35,348 nucleotides of DNA from Chitinophaga pinensis. Lineage in GTDB: Bacteria > Bacteroidota > Bacteroidia > NS11-12g > UBA955. Position 1 is the stretch's first letter, and the number at the start of each line of letters is the position of its first letter. Made by a program: the position numbers and the translations under genes. The stretch is taken from the NCBI GenBank assembly GCA_945888525.1, contig CAMDAF010000027.1, forward strand, positions 1-35,348. Direction: 5' to 3'. A model generated the notes under the pieces. That model saw only the letters and a program-made list of their open reading frames with translations, did not search any database and had not been told where the DNA came from. This document shows, piece after piece, positions 8,457 to 16,037 of this stretch.

Positions 8457-8485
8457 AAAAGTGAACTTCGGTTCGCTTTTTTTTT
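8457..8485 (+). terminator. Rho-independent terminator with UUCG loop
   Basis: AAAAGTGAAC and GTTCGCTTTT pair (one G-U) around a TTCG tetraloop, followed by five more T. It lies 15 bases after the TonB receptor stop and is the clear end of that transcript. Confidence 0.9.
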
Positions 8486-8757
8486 GAATTCTTTTTCTTC
8501 TGCACTCAAAAAAACAAAGAATTAGCAAACTGCTTCAAGGAATTGATGTTGACATTTAAATAAATGCAAGTAATTATTTTCTTGCATATCCGTACAATTG
8601 TGTAATTTATATCGACTTTTTATCAATAAAATACATAAAACCCATTGCTAGACTAAGGACTATAAAGTGGAATTAATTTAAATAAGCGCATTATAATAGG
8701 CGTCTAAAAAAAAATACTTTTTTTAAAAAAAAATTAAAAACATTAGTTCGGAGAATA
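8486..8757. other. Gene-free, very AT-rich intergenic stretch
   Basis: Together with the flanking terminator and promoter this is the only gap over 300 bases (8442-8787). I see no open frame with a credible start and no tRNA. It contains an inverted repeat ATGCAAG / CTTGCAT (8564-8570 and 8581-8587, 10-base spacer). It also has a block of alternating A and T tracts at 8706-8740 (nine A, then seven T at 8718-8724, then nine A). The tracts sit just upstream of the promoter of the acidic-protein gene and could bend DNA or act as an UP-like element. Confidence 0.5.
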
Positions 8758-8765
8758 TATTTTTG
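8758..8765 (+). promoter_or_regulatory. -7 promoter element TATTTTTG
   Basis: Perfect TAnnTTTG, 22 bases before the ATG at 8788, directly downstream of the A/T tracts. Confidence 0.65.
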
Positions 8766-8787
8766 CAGTGACAAGAATTCACACTGA

Positions 8788-9111
8788 ATGGATAAAAAAC
8801 GTAGAATAGTAGATTACAGCAACGTACCTGATGAAATTTTAAATCAATTAGGAGAATTGTATCCAAATGGATACGAACGCGACGTTATTAAATTCCCCAA
8901 TGCAAAAGGAGAATTAATTTCAGCCGTAAGAGTAGAGACAGAGGACACCATCTTTTTGATAAAAGTTTCTTCACAGCTAAAGCAAATGTTCGACGATTTA
9001 GATATCGAAGAAATGGACTTTAGTAATGAAGAAAAGGACGAAGTTGACGGCGAAGAAGAGAGCGACGATCAATACAGCAAAGACAAGCCAGTAGATGACT
9101 ACGAAGATTAA
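8788..9111 (+). CDS. Conserved-looking acidic cytoplasmic protein of unknown function
   Basis: A 107-residue protein without signal peptide or membrane segment. Residues 1-65 look folded: a basic start (MDKKRRIVDYSNV), then a beta-rich part with FPNAKGELISAVRVETED and TIFLIKVSSQLKQMF. From about residue 69 to the end the chain is overwhelmingly Asp/Glu (about half of the last 39 residues), probably disordered. The layout, a small beta domain with an acidic tail, could suit a nucleic-acid mimic, a chaperone-like tail or a basic-protein partner, but I do not recognise the family and assign no function. It has its own promoter. It ends tail to tail with murF: the four bases TTAA at 9108-9111 supply both stop codons. 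Good start context and a strong promoter make it a real gene. Confidence 0.75.
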   Translation: MDKKRRIVDYSNVPDEILNQLGELYPNGYERDVIKFPNAKGELISAVRVETEDTIFLIKVSSQLKQMFDDLDIEEMDFSNEEKDEVDGEEESDDQYSKDKPVDDYED

Positions 9112-10382
9112 AAAAGATCGATAAGATCTTCCATCTTCATTCCCCTTGAGCCTTTAATCAAAACACTTAAACTTTCGTTTACATTTTCAGACACATATTG
9201 TCTGGCTTGCGATTTTGTTTCAAACAAATGAATCTTATTGGATTTTGTTTCAGTTTTGTAAAAGGCTGCTCCAATCAAAACAACACTTGAAAAATCAAGT
9301 TCTTCGCAGAGAGACAAAATGGCTTGGTGCTCTTGGGCTTCATGTTCGCCTAACTCGAACATATCACCAAGTAATACTATTTTATTGCCTTTCATTTGAG
9401 CGAAGGTTTTTAGTGCCATTTCTACACTGCTAGGATTTGCATTATAGGCATCTAACAAGATCTTATTGCCGTGTTTACCCTCTATCCATTGGGAGCGGTT
9501 GTTCTGTGGCACGTAGCTTTCAATGCCTAATTTAATTTGAGTGTCAGTTAAATGAAAAAACTCTGCCACAGCAATGCAGGCCAAAATATTTTGAACATTA
9601 TGCAAACCCATTAAAGGAGAATGAATATATTGTTCTTTGTATTTAAATCTTATATCGGGAACAATCTCCAATTCGAACAATTTTGAACATTTCATTCCAT
9701 ATTCAGACTTATTGTTTAGCCTCTCACCCATTTCACTAATCCATACATCATCTATGTTTACAAAGGCATATCCTTCGCTTTCGACCACATAATTAAACAA
9801 CTCGCCTTCCGCGGCTGCAACACCTTCAATATTGCCAAACCCCAACAAATGTTCTTTTCCTATATTGGTAATCAAGGCCAATTCTGGTTCTGCAATGGCA
9901 CATAATTCACTGATATCTCCAGCCTTATTTGCGCCCATTTCAATTACTGCAATTTGATGTTCGATGCGCAATTGTAAGAGCGTCAAAGGCAATCCAATAT
10001 GGTTGTTTAAATTTCCATGGGTGAAATGCACATTGTATTCGGTAGATAGAACAGAAACAAGCAATTCCTTGGTGCTGGTTTTTCCATTGCTCCCCCCTAT
10101 TCCAATTACCCTCGTATTTAAAGTTTGCCTATGCAATCTTGCCAAATCTTGCATGCTCCTTAATGCATCCTCTACTTTAATTATTCTGCTGTTTTCAAAA
10201 TCACCTTCATCAACCACGGCAAACGCCGCACCTTTTTCAAGCGCTTGCTCGGCAAACAAATTTCCGTTAAAATTATCGCCCTTCAAGGCGAAAAACAATT
10301 CTCCATTGCCGAGCTTACGGGTATCTGTTGATACATTCATGCCGCATTGAAGGTAGATTTGATAAAGGTCTGAAATTTGCAT
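9108..10382 (-). CDS. murF: UDP-N-acetylmuramoyl-tripeptide--D-alanyl-D-alanine ligase
   Basis: A 424-residue cytoplasmic Mur ligase that adds D-Ala-D-Ala to the UDP-MurNAc-tripeptide, the last cytoplasmic peptide step of peptidoglycan synthesis. Motifs: the N-terminal substrate domain with STDTRKLGNGELFFAL (18-33), the ATP-binding loop GIGGSNGKTSTK (94-105), THGNLNNHIG (121-130), IEMGANKAGDI (147-157) and the MurF-type DAYNANPSS (311-319), followed by the C-terminal domain with LLGDMFELG. Length is close to the usual 430-450. It stands alone here, not in a dcw cluster, which is common in Bacteroidota. A perfect -7 box lies 12 bases upstream. The gene is divergent from the T9SS cargo gene at 10468. 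Confidence 0.93.
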   Translation of the reverse strand: MQISDLYQIYLQCGMNVSTDTRKLGNGELFFALKGDNFNGNLFAEQALEKGAAFAVVDEGDFENSRIIKVEDALRSMQDLARLHRQTLNTRVIGIGGSNGKTSTKELLVSVLSTEYNVHFTHGNLNNHIGLPLTLLQLRIEHQIAVIEMGANKAGDISELCAIAEPELALITNIGKEHLLGFGNIEGVAAAEGELFNYVVESEGYAFVNIDDVWISEMGERLNNKSEYGMKCSKLFELEIVPDIRFKYKEQYIHSPLMGLHNVQNILACIAVAEFFHLTDTQIKLGIESYVPQNNRSQWIEGKHGNKILLDAYNANPSSVEMALKTFAQMKGNKIVLLGDMFELGEHEAQEHQAILSLCEELDFSSVVLIGAAFYKTETKSNKIHLFETKSQARQYVSENVNESLSVLIKGSRGMKMEDLIDLF

Positions 10383-10394
10383 AATGTTATCCTA

Positions 10395-10402
10395 CAAAAA
10401 TA
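10395..10402 (-). promoter_or_regulatory. -7 promoter element TATTTTTG (murF)
   Basis: Perfect TAnnTTTG on the minus strand, 12 bases before the murF ATG. Confidence 0.65.
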
Positions 10403-10454
10403 GGTTTTTGAAAATTTATATGCAGCGTTTTATTCGAATTTGTGTCTTATTGAT

Positions 10455-10462
10455 TATATTTG
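10455..10462 (+). promoter_or_regulatory. -7 promoter element TATATTTG
   Basis: Perfect TAnnTTTG with only five bases between it and the ATG at 10468, so the transcript may be leaderless or nearly so. Confidence 0.6.
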
Positions 10463-10467
10463 AATGT

Positions 10468-12810
10468 ATGAAAAGATTAAGTACTTGTTTTTTATTCTTA
10501 ATAATTTGTGTGTCATCTTCATTTGCGCAAACAAAAAAACTGCAATATTATCTTTCTGATAGTTTGCAAATAGTAAACAGTAGCAATCAAGCACTTCAAT
10601 ATGCGTTTTCAGGGGGTTACCACTGCCCACAGTTCAGTCCTTGTGATGTTAATGGAGATGGTAAAAAAGATGTTGTCATTTACGACAAGTTAGATGGGAG
10701 CATATCAACCTACATTAATGTGGGCGGAGTTGGTGAAGCAAAATATACCTTAGACAACCGATACGCGGCGTATTTTCCAAAAATAAAAGCATTGGGTTGG
10801 ATGCTTTTGCGCGACTACAACAACGATGGATATGAAGACATATTTACCAGCGGGCCTCAAGGCTATACGGTTTACAAAAACATCTCATTTACAGTTAGCG
10901 GAAGACCCGAATTTATTGAAATCCCGCCTTTAAAATACCGCAACATGAGTCCAACGGGCTCCTTCATTGAATACAATGCTTTGTCTACCCCATCAATACA
11001 TTTACCAGGCATTTATGACATTGACAATGACGGCGATTTAGACATCATGAGCTATTCTAATATTGGTGGCGCTATCTATTTGTACATGAATTACCAAGTT
11101 GAAGACCAGCTACCGCCTGATTCCATGCGTTTCTACCATGTCGATTTGTGTTGGGGTTACTTCAATGACAACAATTGCAACAACTATCTTCTTAATACTT
11201 GCTCAAAAAACAGCGACAATAGACTATACGGGAAACGCCACACAAGTGGTTCTTCCATAACCTTATTCGATGCCAACAACGACAACGACATTGATTTGTT
11301 GATAGGCAATGAAGGATGCAGCCATATGACCATGCTGTACAATGCAAAACCTGCCAACCTCAATAAATACGATTCGTTTTACATGTACGATACCAATTAT
11401 GTGAGTTCGAACAACCGTGCTAGCGTTTCTATTTATCCTGCGGCATATTTTATGGATGTAAACAACGATGGAAAACGCGATTTAATCTATGCCCCAAACT
11501 CTGTAAGTACCCAATACATCATTGAAGAGACCAAACAAATCCGTTGGTTTAAAAACACCAATACCGACAAATCGCCAACCTGGGCTCAACAAGAGCCCTT
11601 ATTTACAAACGATATTCTTGACAATGGCAACAAAAGCAATTGGGCTTGCGCCGATTGGGACAAAGATGGTGATTTGGATTGCATTTCAGCCACCAATGCC
11701 GATGCATACATCAGCAAGGATACAGCCGACCGAATTTATTTATACGAAAACATAGGCACAGCAAAGCAAGCCAAATTTAAATTGGCAAACACCAATTTTG
11801 GGAATATTTTTAAAGATAAAATCAATAAAATAGCACCTGCCATTGCCGACATGGACAACGATGGAAAATTGGATTTGGTTTTAGGAAACGAAAGAGGTGA
11901 AATTATTTTTTACAAGAATACATCTTCAAGCGCAAACACACTCAGCCCTAGCTTTGCAAATTCAAATGGTTCATACCCCGGCTTCACCATTGATGTGGGT
12001 GGATTTAGTGCCCCTGCAGTGGCAGATATTGACCGCGACGGCCTGAAAGACTTGGTTATTGGGAGGAGTGACAGCATGCTTTCTTATTATAGAAATTCAG
12101 GCACACATACCCAGCCTAGCTTTGCAATAGTTACCAATAAATTTGGCAACATAAAGCCTATTGATTCTATTGGTTTTCAATATGTATACGATGATACCTT
12201 TGCCATTATTGGTTATTACCCAGTGTATGAAAAAAATGTCTATTCAAAGCCTGTGATTATGGATTTGGACGGCAACGACACCTTGGATATTATTGTAGGC
12301 AATTCGCTAGGAACTCTGAGAATGTATACCATCAATGGAAGCAAGCCAACATCTAGCTTTAAACAAACAGATTCGTTTTATTACCAAAAGGCCTTTCAAG
12401 GAACTAAATTTTATAAAACAGACTTAGGCAATTATATATCTCCATGTTTGGGCGATTTTAATGGCGATTCAGTGCCAGAAATCATTGTTTCTACAAACCG
12501 TGGGGGAATATTTTATTTGAAAAACAACTTCAACTACCGCCACAAAACATCCATTGGCAATTACGCCTTGAAAAACATTAATGCTTACCCTAATCCTGCC
12601 AATTCTCAAATTGAGTTTGACCTGGGTAAGGAGGCTATTTATACTGTAAGACTATACAATGCCCTAGGGCAAGAAATCCATTGCGAATTAAAAGCGAATG
12701 GAGAAATTTCTGTTTTAGATGTCAGCACCCTGAATTCCGGATTTTACATCATAAGTTTTCAGTTAAATGACCAAAGCATTTATACATCTAAATTCCAGGT
12801 AATACATTAA
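10468..12810 (+). CDS. FG-GAP/VCBS-repeat protein with T9SS type A sorting domain
   Basis: A 780-residue secreted protein. Residues 1-21 (MKRLSTCFLFLIICVSSSFAQ) are a Sec signal peptide. The body carries about ten calcium-binding-type loops: DVNGDGKKD, DYNNDGYED, DIDNDGDLD, DANNDNDID, DVNNDGKRD, DWDKDGDLD, DMDNDGKLD, DIDRDGLKD, DLDGNDTLD and DFNGDSVPE. This is as in FG-GAP/VCBS beta-propellers. The last 75 residues (NAYPNPANSQIEFDLG through FQVIH) form a type A T9SS C-terminal domain with the YPNP and LxxGFYIISF signatures, so it is exported through the outer membrane and probably anchored at the surface. A role in adhesion is likely but not shown. The open frame extends back to 10384, but the -7 box at 10455 and the signal peptide both place the start at 10468. 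Confidence 0.87.
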   Translation: MKRLSTCFLFLIICVSSSFAQTKKLQYYLSDSLQIVNSSNQALQYAFSGGYHCPQFSPCDVNGDGKKDVVIYDKLDGSISTYINVGGVGEAKYTLDNRYAAYFPKIKALGWMLLRDYNNDGYEDIFTSGPQGYTVYKNISFTVSGRPEFIEIPPLKYRNMSPTGSFIEYNALSTPSIHLPGIYDIDNDGDLDIMSYSNIGGAIYLYMNYQVEDQLPPDSMRFYHVDLCWGYFNDNNCNNYLLNTCSKNSDNRLYGKRHTSGSSITLFDANNDNDIDLLIGNEGCSHMTMLYNAKPANLNKYDSFYMYDTNYVSSNNRASVSIYPAAYFMDVNNDGKRDLIYAPNSVSTQYIIEETKQIRWFKNTNTDKSPTWAQQEPLFTNDILDNGNKSNWACADWDKDGDLDCISATNADAYISKDTADRIYLYENIGTAKQAKFKLANTNFGNIFKDKINKIAPAIADMDNDGKLDLVLGNERGEIIFYKNTSSSANTLSPSFANSNGSYPGFTIDVGGFSAPAVADIDRDGLKDLVIGRSDSMLSYYRNSGTHTQPSFAIVTNKFGNIKPIDSIGFQYVYDDTFAIIGYYPVYEKNVYSKPVIMDLDGNDTLDIIVGNSLGTLRMYTINGSKPTSSFKQTDSFYYQKAFQGTKFYKTDLGNYISPCLGDFNGDSVPEIIVSTNRGGIFYLKNNFNYRHKTSIGNYALKNINAYPNPANSQIEFDLGKEAIYTVRLYNALGQEIHCELKANGEISVLDVSTLNSGFYIISFQLNDQSIYTSKFQVIH

Positions 12811-12811
12811 T

Positions 12812-12833
12812 CTTAAGCCTTAATTGGCTTAAG
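12812..12833. terminator. Palindromic hairpin between convergent genes
   Basis: CTTAAGCC / GGCTTAAG is a perfect 8-base-pair stem with loop TTAATT. It begins two bases after the cargo gene stop and includes the stop codon of the desaturase gene. No long T-run follows on either side, so it is a possible bidirectional terminator of modest strength. Confidence 0.45.
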
Positions 12834-13920
12834 CTACCAACAAATGATTAGGTCTGCCTAATGCATGCATCATTTTGAAATGCGATTTCAAAGCGATCCA
12901 AAACGAAGGAAACTCGTTGTGCTGAATGTCATATTTGTTAGCCAATTCAACAACAATTTTTCTAATAGCAGGATAATGAACGTGGCTTACTTTCGGAAAT
13001 AAGTGGTGCTCAACTTGAAAATTTAATCCACCCAAAGACCAAGTCAAGAATTTATTGTCAGGACAAAAGTCAAAAGTCGTTTTCATTTGAAAAATGGCCC
13101 AATCTTCATCGATTGCAAGTATTCCAGTTTCTTGAGCGTTGGCGTACTCAACTCCTTCCACAACGTGGGCCAATTGAAACACTACAGACATCACAATACC
13201 CATCACAAAATTGAAGAAAAAGAAACCGAAGATAAATTTACTAAAGCCTAAAAAAATCAAAGGTGTAACAATATAAAAACCAATGTAAAAAAGTTTGGTG
13301 GCCCAAAAACTAATATGGTCTGCCATTTTCTTTTTAGGCAAATCGGTTGTGTGCACCTTGTCGGTGAAGTACTTTAAAGAATCCATCCAAAACACCCAGA
13401 ACATGGTTGAAATACCATACAAAAACAACATATACCAACTTTGGTATTTGTGCAGAGGCAAGTAAGCTTGGTTGGGTGACATGCGCAAGAATGGTGGTTT
13501 GAAAATATCATCATCTACCCCATCAACATTGGTATACGTGTGGTGCAGTACATTGTGCTTTACTTTCCAAAAACGGCATTCAGCACCAAGAAAGTTCATG
13601 CTGTATCCAAACACATCGTTCACCTTGCTGTTGTTTGAAAAGGCCCCGTGGCAAGAATCGTGCATCACGTTAAACCCAATAAAGGCTAGGAATGTTCCGA
13701 ATACAACAAGCAAGGCAATATTTAGCAAAACAGAACCCGGCTCAACGAATACTAGAACTGCATAACAAGAAAGCACAACTGCATACATAAAGAAGGCTTT
13801 GAAAAACAATTTGGCATTGCCCCTTTGGCTTATGTTTCTATCTTTAAAATATTGTTTAACACGATCATTTAATTCAATGTGAAAACTTCTATTGTTGCTA
13901 GCAAATGATATTTGTGGCAT
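12829..13920 (-). CDS. Membrane fatty acid desaturase (front-end type histidine boxes)
   Basis: A 363-residue integral membrane di-iron desaturase that would insert a double bond into an acyl chain at the inner membrane. The three histidine boxes are HDSCH (87-91), HNVLHH (122-127) and QVEHH (302-306); a glutamine starting the third box is typical of delta-5/delta-6 front-end and linoleoyl-CoA-like desaturases. Hydrophobic segments lie around 40-60, 65-85, 160-180 and 205-250. There is no fused cytochrome b5 domain, so electrons must come from a separate carrier. Regiospecificity cannot be read from the sequence. The ATG at 13920 is chosen because the upstream TTG (13933-13935) is part of the -7 box. 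The gene is single, convergent with the T9SS cargo gene and divergent from the hydrolase gene. Confidence 0.88.
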   Translation of the reverse strand: MPQISFASNNRSFHIELNDRVKQYFKDRNISQRGNAKLFFKAFFMYAVVLSCYAVLVFVEPGSVLLNIALLVVFGTFLAFIGFNVMHDSCHGAFSNNSKVNDVFGYSMNFLGAECRFWKVKHNVLHHTYTNVDGVDDDIFKPPFLRMSPNQAYLPLHKYQSWYMLFLYGISTMFWVFWMDSLKYFTDKVHTTDLPKKKMADHISFWATKLFYIGFYIVTPLIFLGFSKFIFGFFFFNFVMGIVMSVVFQLAHVVEGVEYANAQETGILAIDEDWAIFQMKTTFDFCPDNKFLTWSLGGLNFQVEHHLFPKVSHVHYPAIRKIVVELANKYDIQHNEFPSFWIALKSHFKMMHALGRPNHLLVA

Positions 13921-13932
13921 ATTTAATAGGTG

Positions 13933-13940
13933 CAAAATTA
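13933..13940 (-). promoter_or_regulatory. -7 promoter element TAATTTTG (desaturase)
   Basis: Perfect TAnnTTTG on the minus strand, 12 bases before the desaturase ATG. Confidence 0.65.
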
Positions 13941-14051
13941 CACAAAGAAACTTGTATTTTAAAAGAACTGGGTAAAATCAGCCTATTGATTCTGTTGATA
14001 ATTTGAATTTCATTAATTACCAATTAGATAGATTTTTAATTAAAAATAAAT

Positions 14052-14059
14052 AACCTTTG
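14052..14059 (+). promoter_or_regulatory. -7 promoter element, one mismatch
   Basis: AACCTTTG differs from TAnnTTTG only at the first base and stands four bases before the hydrolase ATG, suggesting a very short or absent leader. Confidence 0.45.
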
Positions 14060-14063
14060 CAGC

Positions 14064-14705
14064 ATGCTACAAGTTATGTCTTTTACCTTCGGCCCTTTCA
14101 GTGAGAACACCTATGTTTTATCAAATGAGCACGGAGAATGCATCATTTTTGATCCGGGAATGTATCAATCGTCTGAAGAACAAGAATTGGAGCGTTATCT
14201 TACGGCGTCTAAACTAAAACCTGTTTTACTAATTAATACCCATTGCCACATCGACCACATCATGGGCAACACCTATTGTGCCGAGAAATATGGATTAAGT
14301 CTTCAGGCGCATGAATTGGAAAAACAAGTATTAGACATGGGAATGACCTCTGCCAATCTCTATGGATTGCATTACAACCCTTCTGTATCAATAAGCCACT
14401 ATTTAAGCGAAAATGACAGCATCATTTTTGGTGAAGATCGATTGGATATTTTATTTACCCCAGGGCATTCGCCTGGCAGCTTGAGTTTTTATAATGCCAA
14501 ACAAAATTTTGTTATAGCAGGCGATGTATTGTTTAGAAACAGCATTGGCCGTGCCGATTTACCCGGTGGCGATTATGATACCTTAATCAAGTCAATAAAA
14601 ACAAAGTTGCTAGTATTACCTGGCAACACAACCGTATACAGCGGCCATGGCCCTAGTACGACCATAGAATTTGAAGCTGAGTCAAATCCCTTCTTAAATA
14701 ACTAA
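14064..14705 (+). CDS. Metallo-beta-lactamase-fold hydrolase (glyoxalase II-like)
   Basis: A 213-residue cytoplasmic hydrolase of the metallo-beta-lactamase superfamily. Metal ligands are visible: H60, H62, D64 and H65 in NTHCHIDH, H135 in TPGHSPGS, D154 in AGDVLF and H195 in YSGHGP. The short length and the motif RNSIGRADLPGGD match the YcbL-like / hydroxyacylglutathione-hydrolase-like group, which hydrolyses thioesters. Glutathione is uncommon in Bacteroidota, so the natural substrate may be another thioester. It lies just upstream of, and convergent with, porV, separated by three bases between stop codons. Nothing links it functionally to secretion. Confidence 0.85.
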   Translation: MLQVMSFTFGPFSENTYVLSNEHGECIIFDPGMYQSSEEQELERYLTASKLKPVLLINTHCHIDHIMGNTYCAEKYGLSLQAHELEKQVLDMGMTSANLYGLHYNPSVSISHYLSENDSIIFGEDRLDILFTPGHSPGSLSFYNAKQNFVIAGDVLFRNSIGRADLPGGDYDTLIKSIKTKLLVLPGNTTVYSGHGPSTTIEFEAESNPFLNN

Positions 14706-14708
14706 GGA

Positions 14709-15968
14709 TTACTTTTTGTTTTCTTCTAAGGCAGCATCCAAATCAAAGATCAGCGTAAAACGCAATTGATTTTGCAATGGATGTCTTTGAACAAATGGCA
14801 CCAAGTAAGCGGCATCTAGTCCAAACACTTTGTAACGTATACCAAATCCGAAAGTCGCATATTTTCTGTTTCCTTTGGTTTTAGCCTCATTAAAGTAACC
14901 GGCTCTTAAAAAGAATTGCTTCGCGTAGATGTATTCCAAGCCTAGAGAGATGTTGTATTCTTTTAATTCTTCTTTTAATCCACCTGGCGCATCATAAAAT
15001 GATTTCAAGGCTGAGGAGATAACTGGGTCATCACTTCTGGTCCTTTCAAATACTTTAACGCTGGTACCGTTATCATCAACCAGCGAATCGCTAAGTCCAG
15101 TGTAATCTTTTAAAACATTGATGCCAGGCGTCGGAACCATAAGTTTGTTAAAGTCCAACATCCCTGTAATCGAATTGTATTGGTCGATGTCGTAAGACCA
15201 AGCAGTACCAATTTTTAAATTTGCAGGAATGTATTCTTTATTGGTTTTATCTGAATAGGTAATTTTAGCCCCTAGGTTTTGCAAGTTGATGCCAACTGTG
15301 TAACGCAAATCTTTCTTTTCACCTTTAATTTTAGCTTTTAAAGTCCCTTTATACAGAGCAGAAATATCTCCAGCACCACTTCTGCCAACTTTTGGAGTGA
15401 TACCATTTAAAGGACGGGTACCAGCCAAATTAGAGTTGACGTATTTTAAGGTTGTTCCAATCGCCCAGTGCTTACTTAATTGGGTTGCGTAGCAAATATC
15501 TACTGCGTATTCAGAGGGTTTGAAAGTTCCTAGAGGATTTCCAATATCGTCGGTAAAGTTAATTTCACCAAAGGTAAAGAAACGAAAAGAGCCTCCAATT
15601 ACAGAACGTTGGTTGCTTCTGATTTTTGTATATCCAGCCAAATAGTTGTATGAAATTCCGGGAACCAAGGCGCGCAACCAAGGCGCATAAGATGTGGCGA
15701 CACCAGCCTTTTTATCTGCGAATGCTAAGGAAGCAGCGTTCCAAAACACTGAATTGGCATCAGCTGAACTCGCAACACCAGCATCACCCATTCCAGCTCG
15801 GCGGCTGTCTGGTGTTATGGTCAAAAAAGGAACGGCCGTGGTAATAACGTTTTGCTGACCAGCAAGCATGCTTCTGCTGATAGTTGTTTGAGCATCTGCT
15901 TGAGAGACACCAATAAAAAAGCACAAATTGGCAACAAAACCAATTTTTAGGATGTTTAAAATAGACAT
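14709..15968 (-). CDS. porV: Type IX secretion outer-membrane shuttle protein PorV (LptO)
   Basis: A 419-residue outer-membrane beta-barrel of the FadL-like PorV family, which carries cargo from the T9SS translocon to the PorU sortase complex. It starts with a Sec signal peptide (about 1-27, ending SQADAQ). The family hallmark follows: TPDSRRAGMGDAGVASSADA and SVFWNAASLAFADK at about 50-85. The C terminus contains GLDAAYLVPFVQRHPLQNQL and ends in a beta-strand with FTLIFDLD, typical of PorV. It lies downstream of porU on the same strand with a 69-base gap. That gap contains a perfect -7 box, so porV may be transcribed both with porU and alone. The ATG at 15968 is used instead of the upstream TTG (15972-15974). 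Confidence 0.93.
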   Translation of the reverse strand: MSILNILKIGFVANLCFFIGVSQADAQTTISRSMLAGQQNVITTAVPFLTITPDSRRAGMGDAGVASSADANSVFWNAASLAFADKKAGVATSYAPWLRALVPGISYNYLAGYTKIRSNQRSVIGGSFRFFTFGEINFTDDIGNPLGTFKPSEYAVDICYATQLSKHWAIGTTLKYVNSNLAGTRPLNGITPKVGRSGAGDISALYKGTLKAKIKGEKKDLRYTVGINLQNLGAKITYSDKTNKEYIPANLKIGTAWSYDIDQYNSITGMLDFNKLMVPTPGINVLKDYTGLSDSLVDDNGTSVKVFERTRSDDPVISSALKSFYDAPGGLKEELKEYNISLGLEYIYAKQFFLRAGYFNEAKTKGNRKYATFGFGIRYKVFGLDAAYLVPFVQRHPLQNQLRFTLIFDLDAALEENKK

Positions 15969-16011
15969 TAACAATTAAAATTATTTGCGTAATTTTCTAA
16001 TCAATAGAGGG

Positions 16012-16019
16012 CAAATATA
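16012..16019 (-). promoter_or_regulatory. -7 promoter element TATATTTG (porV)
   Basis: Perfect TAnnTTTG on the minus strand inside the porU-porV gap, 43 bases before the porV ATG. Confidence 0.55.
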
Positions 16020-16037
16020 TCATTCTTTCGATAATTT

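Noticed and set aside
9964-10350. 128-codon open frame antisense to the murF N-terminal region
   Set aside because: It lies fully inside murF, has no signal, promoter or family motif, and its composition is what antisense of a coding region gives.
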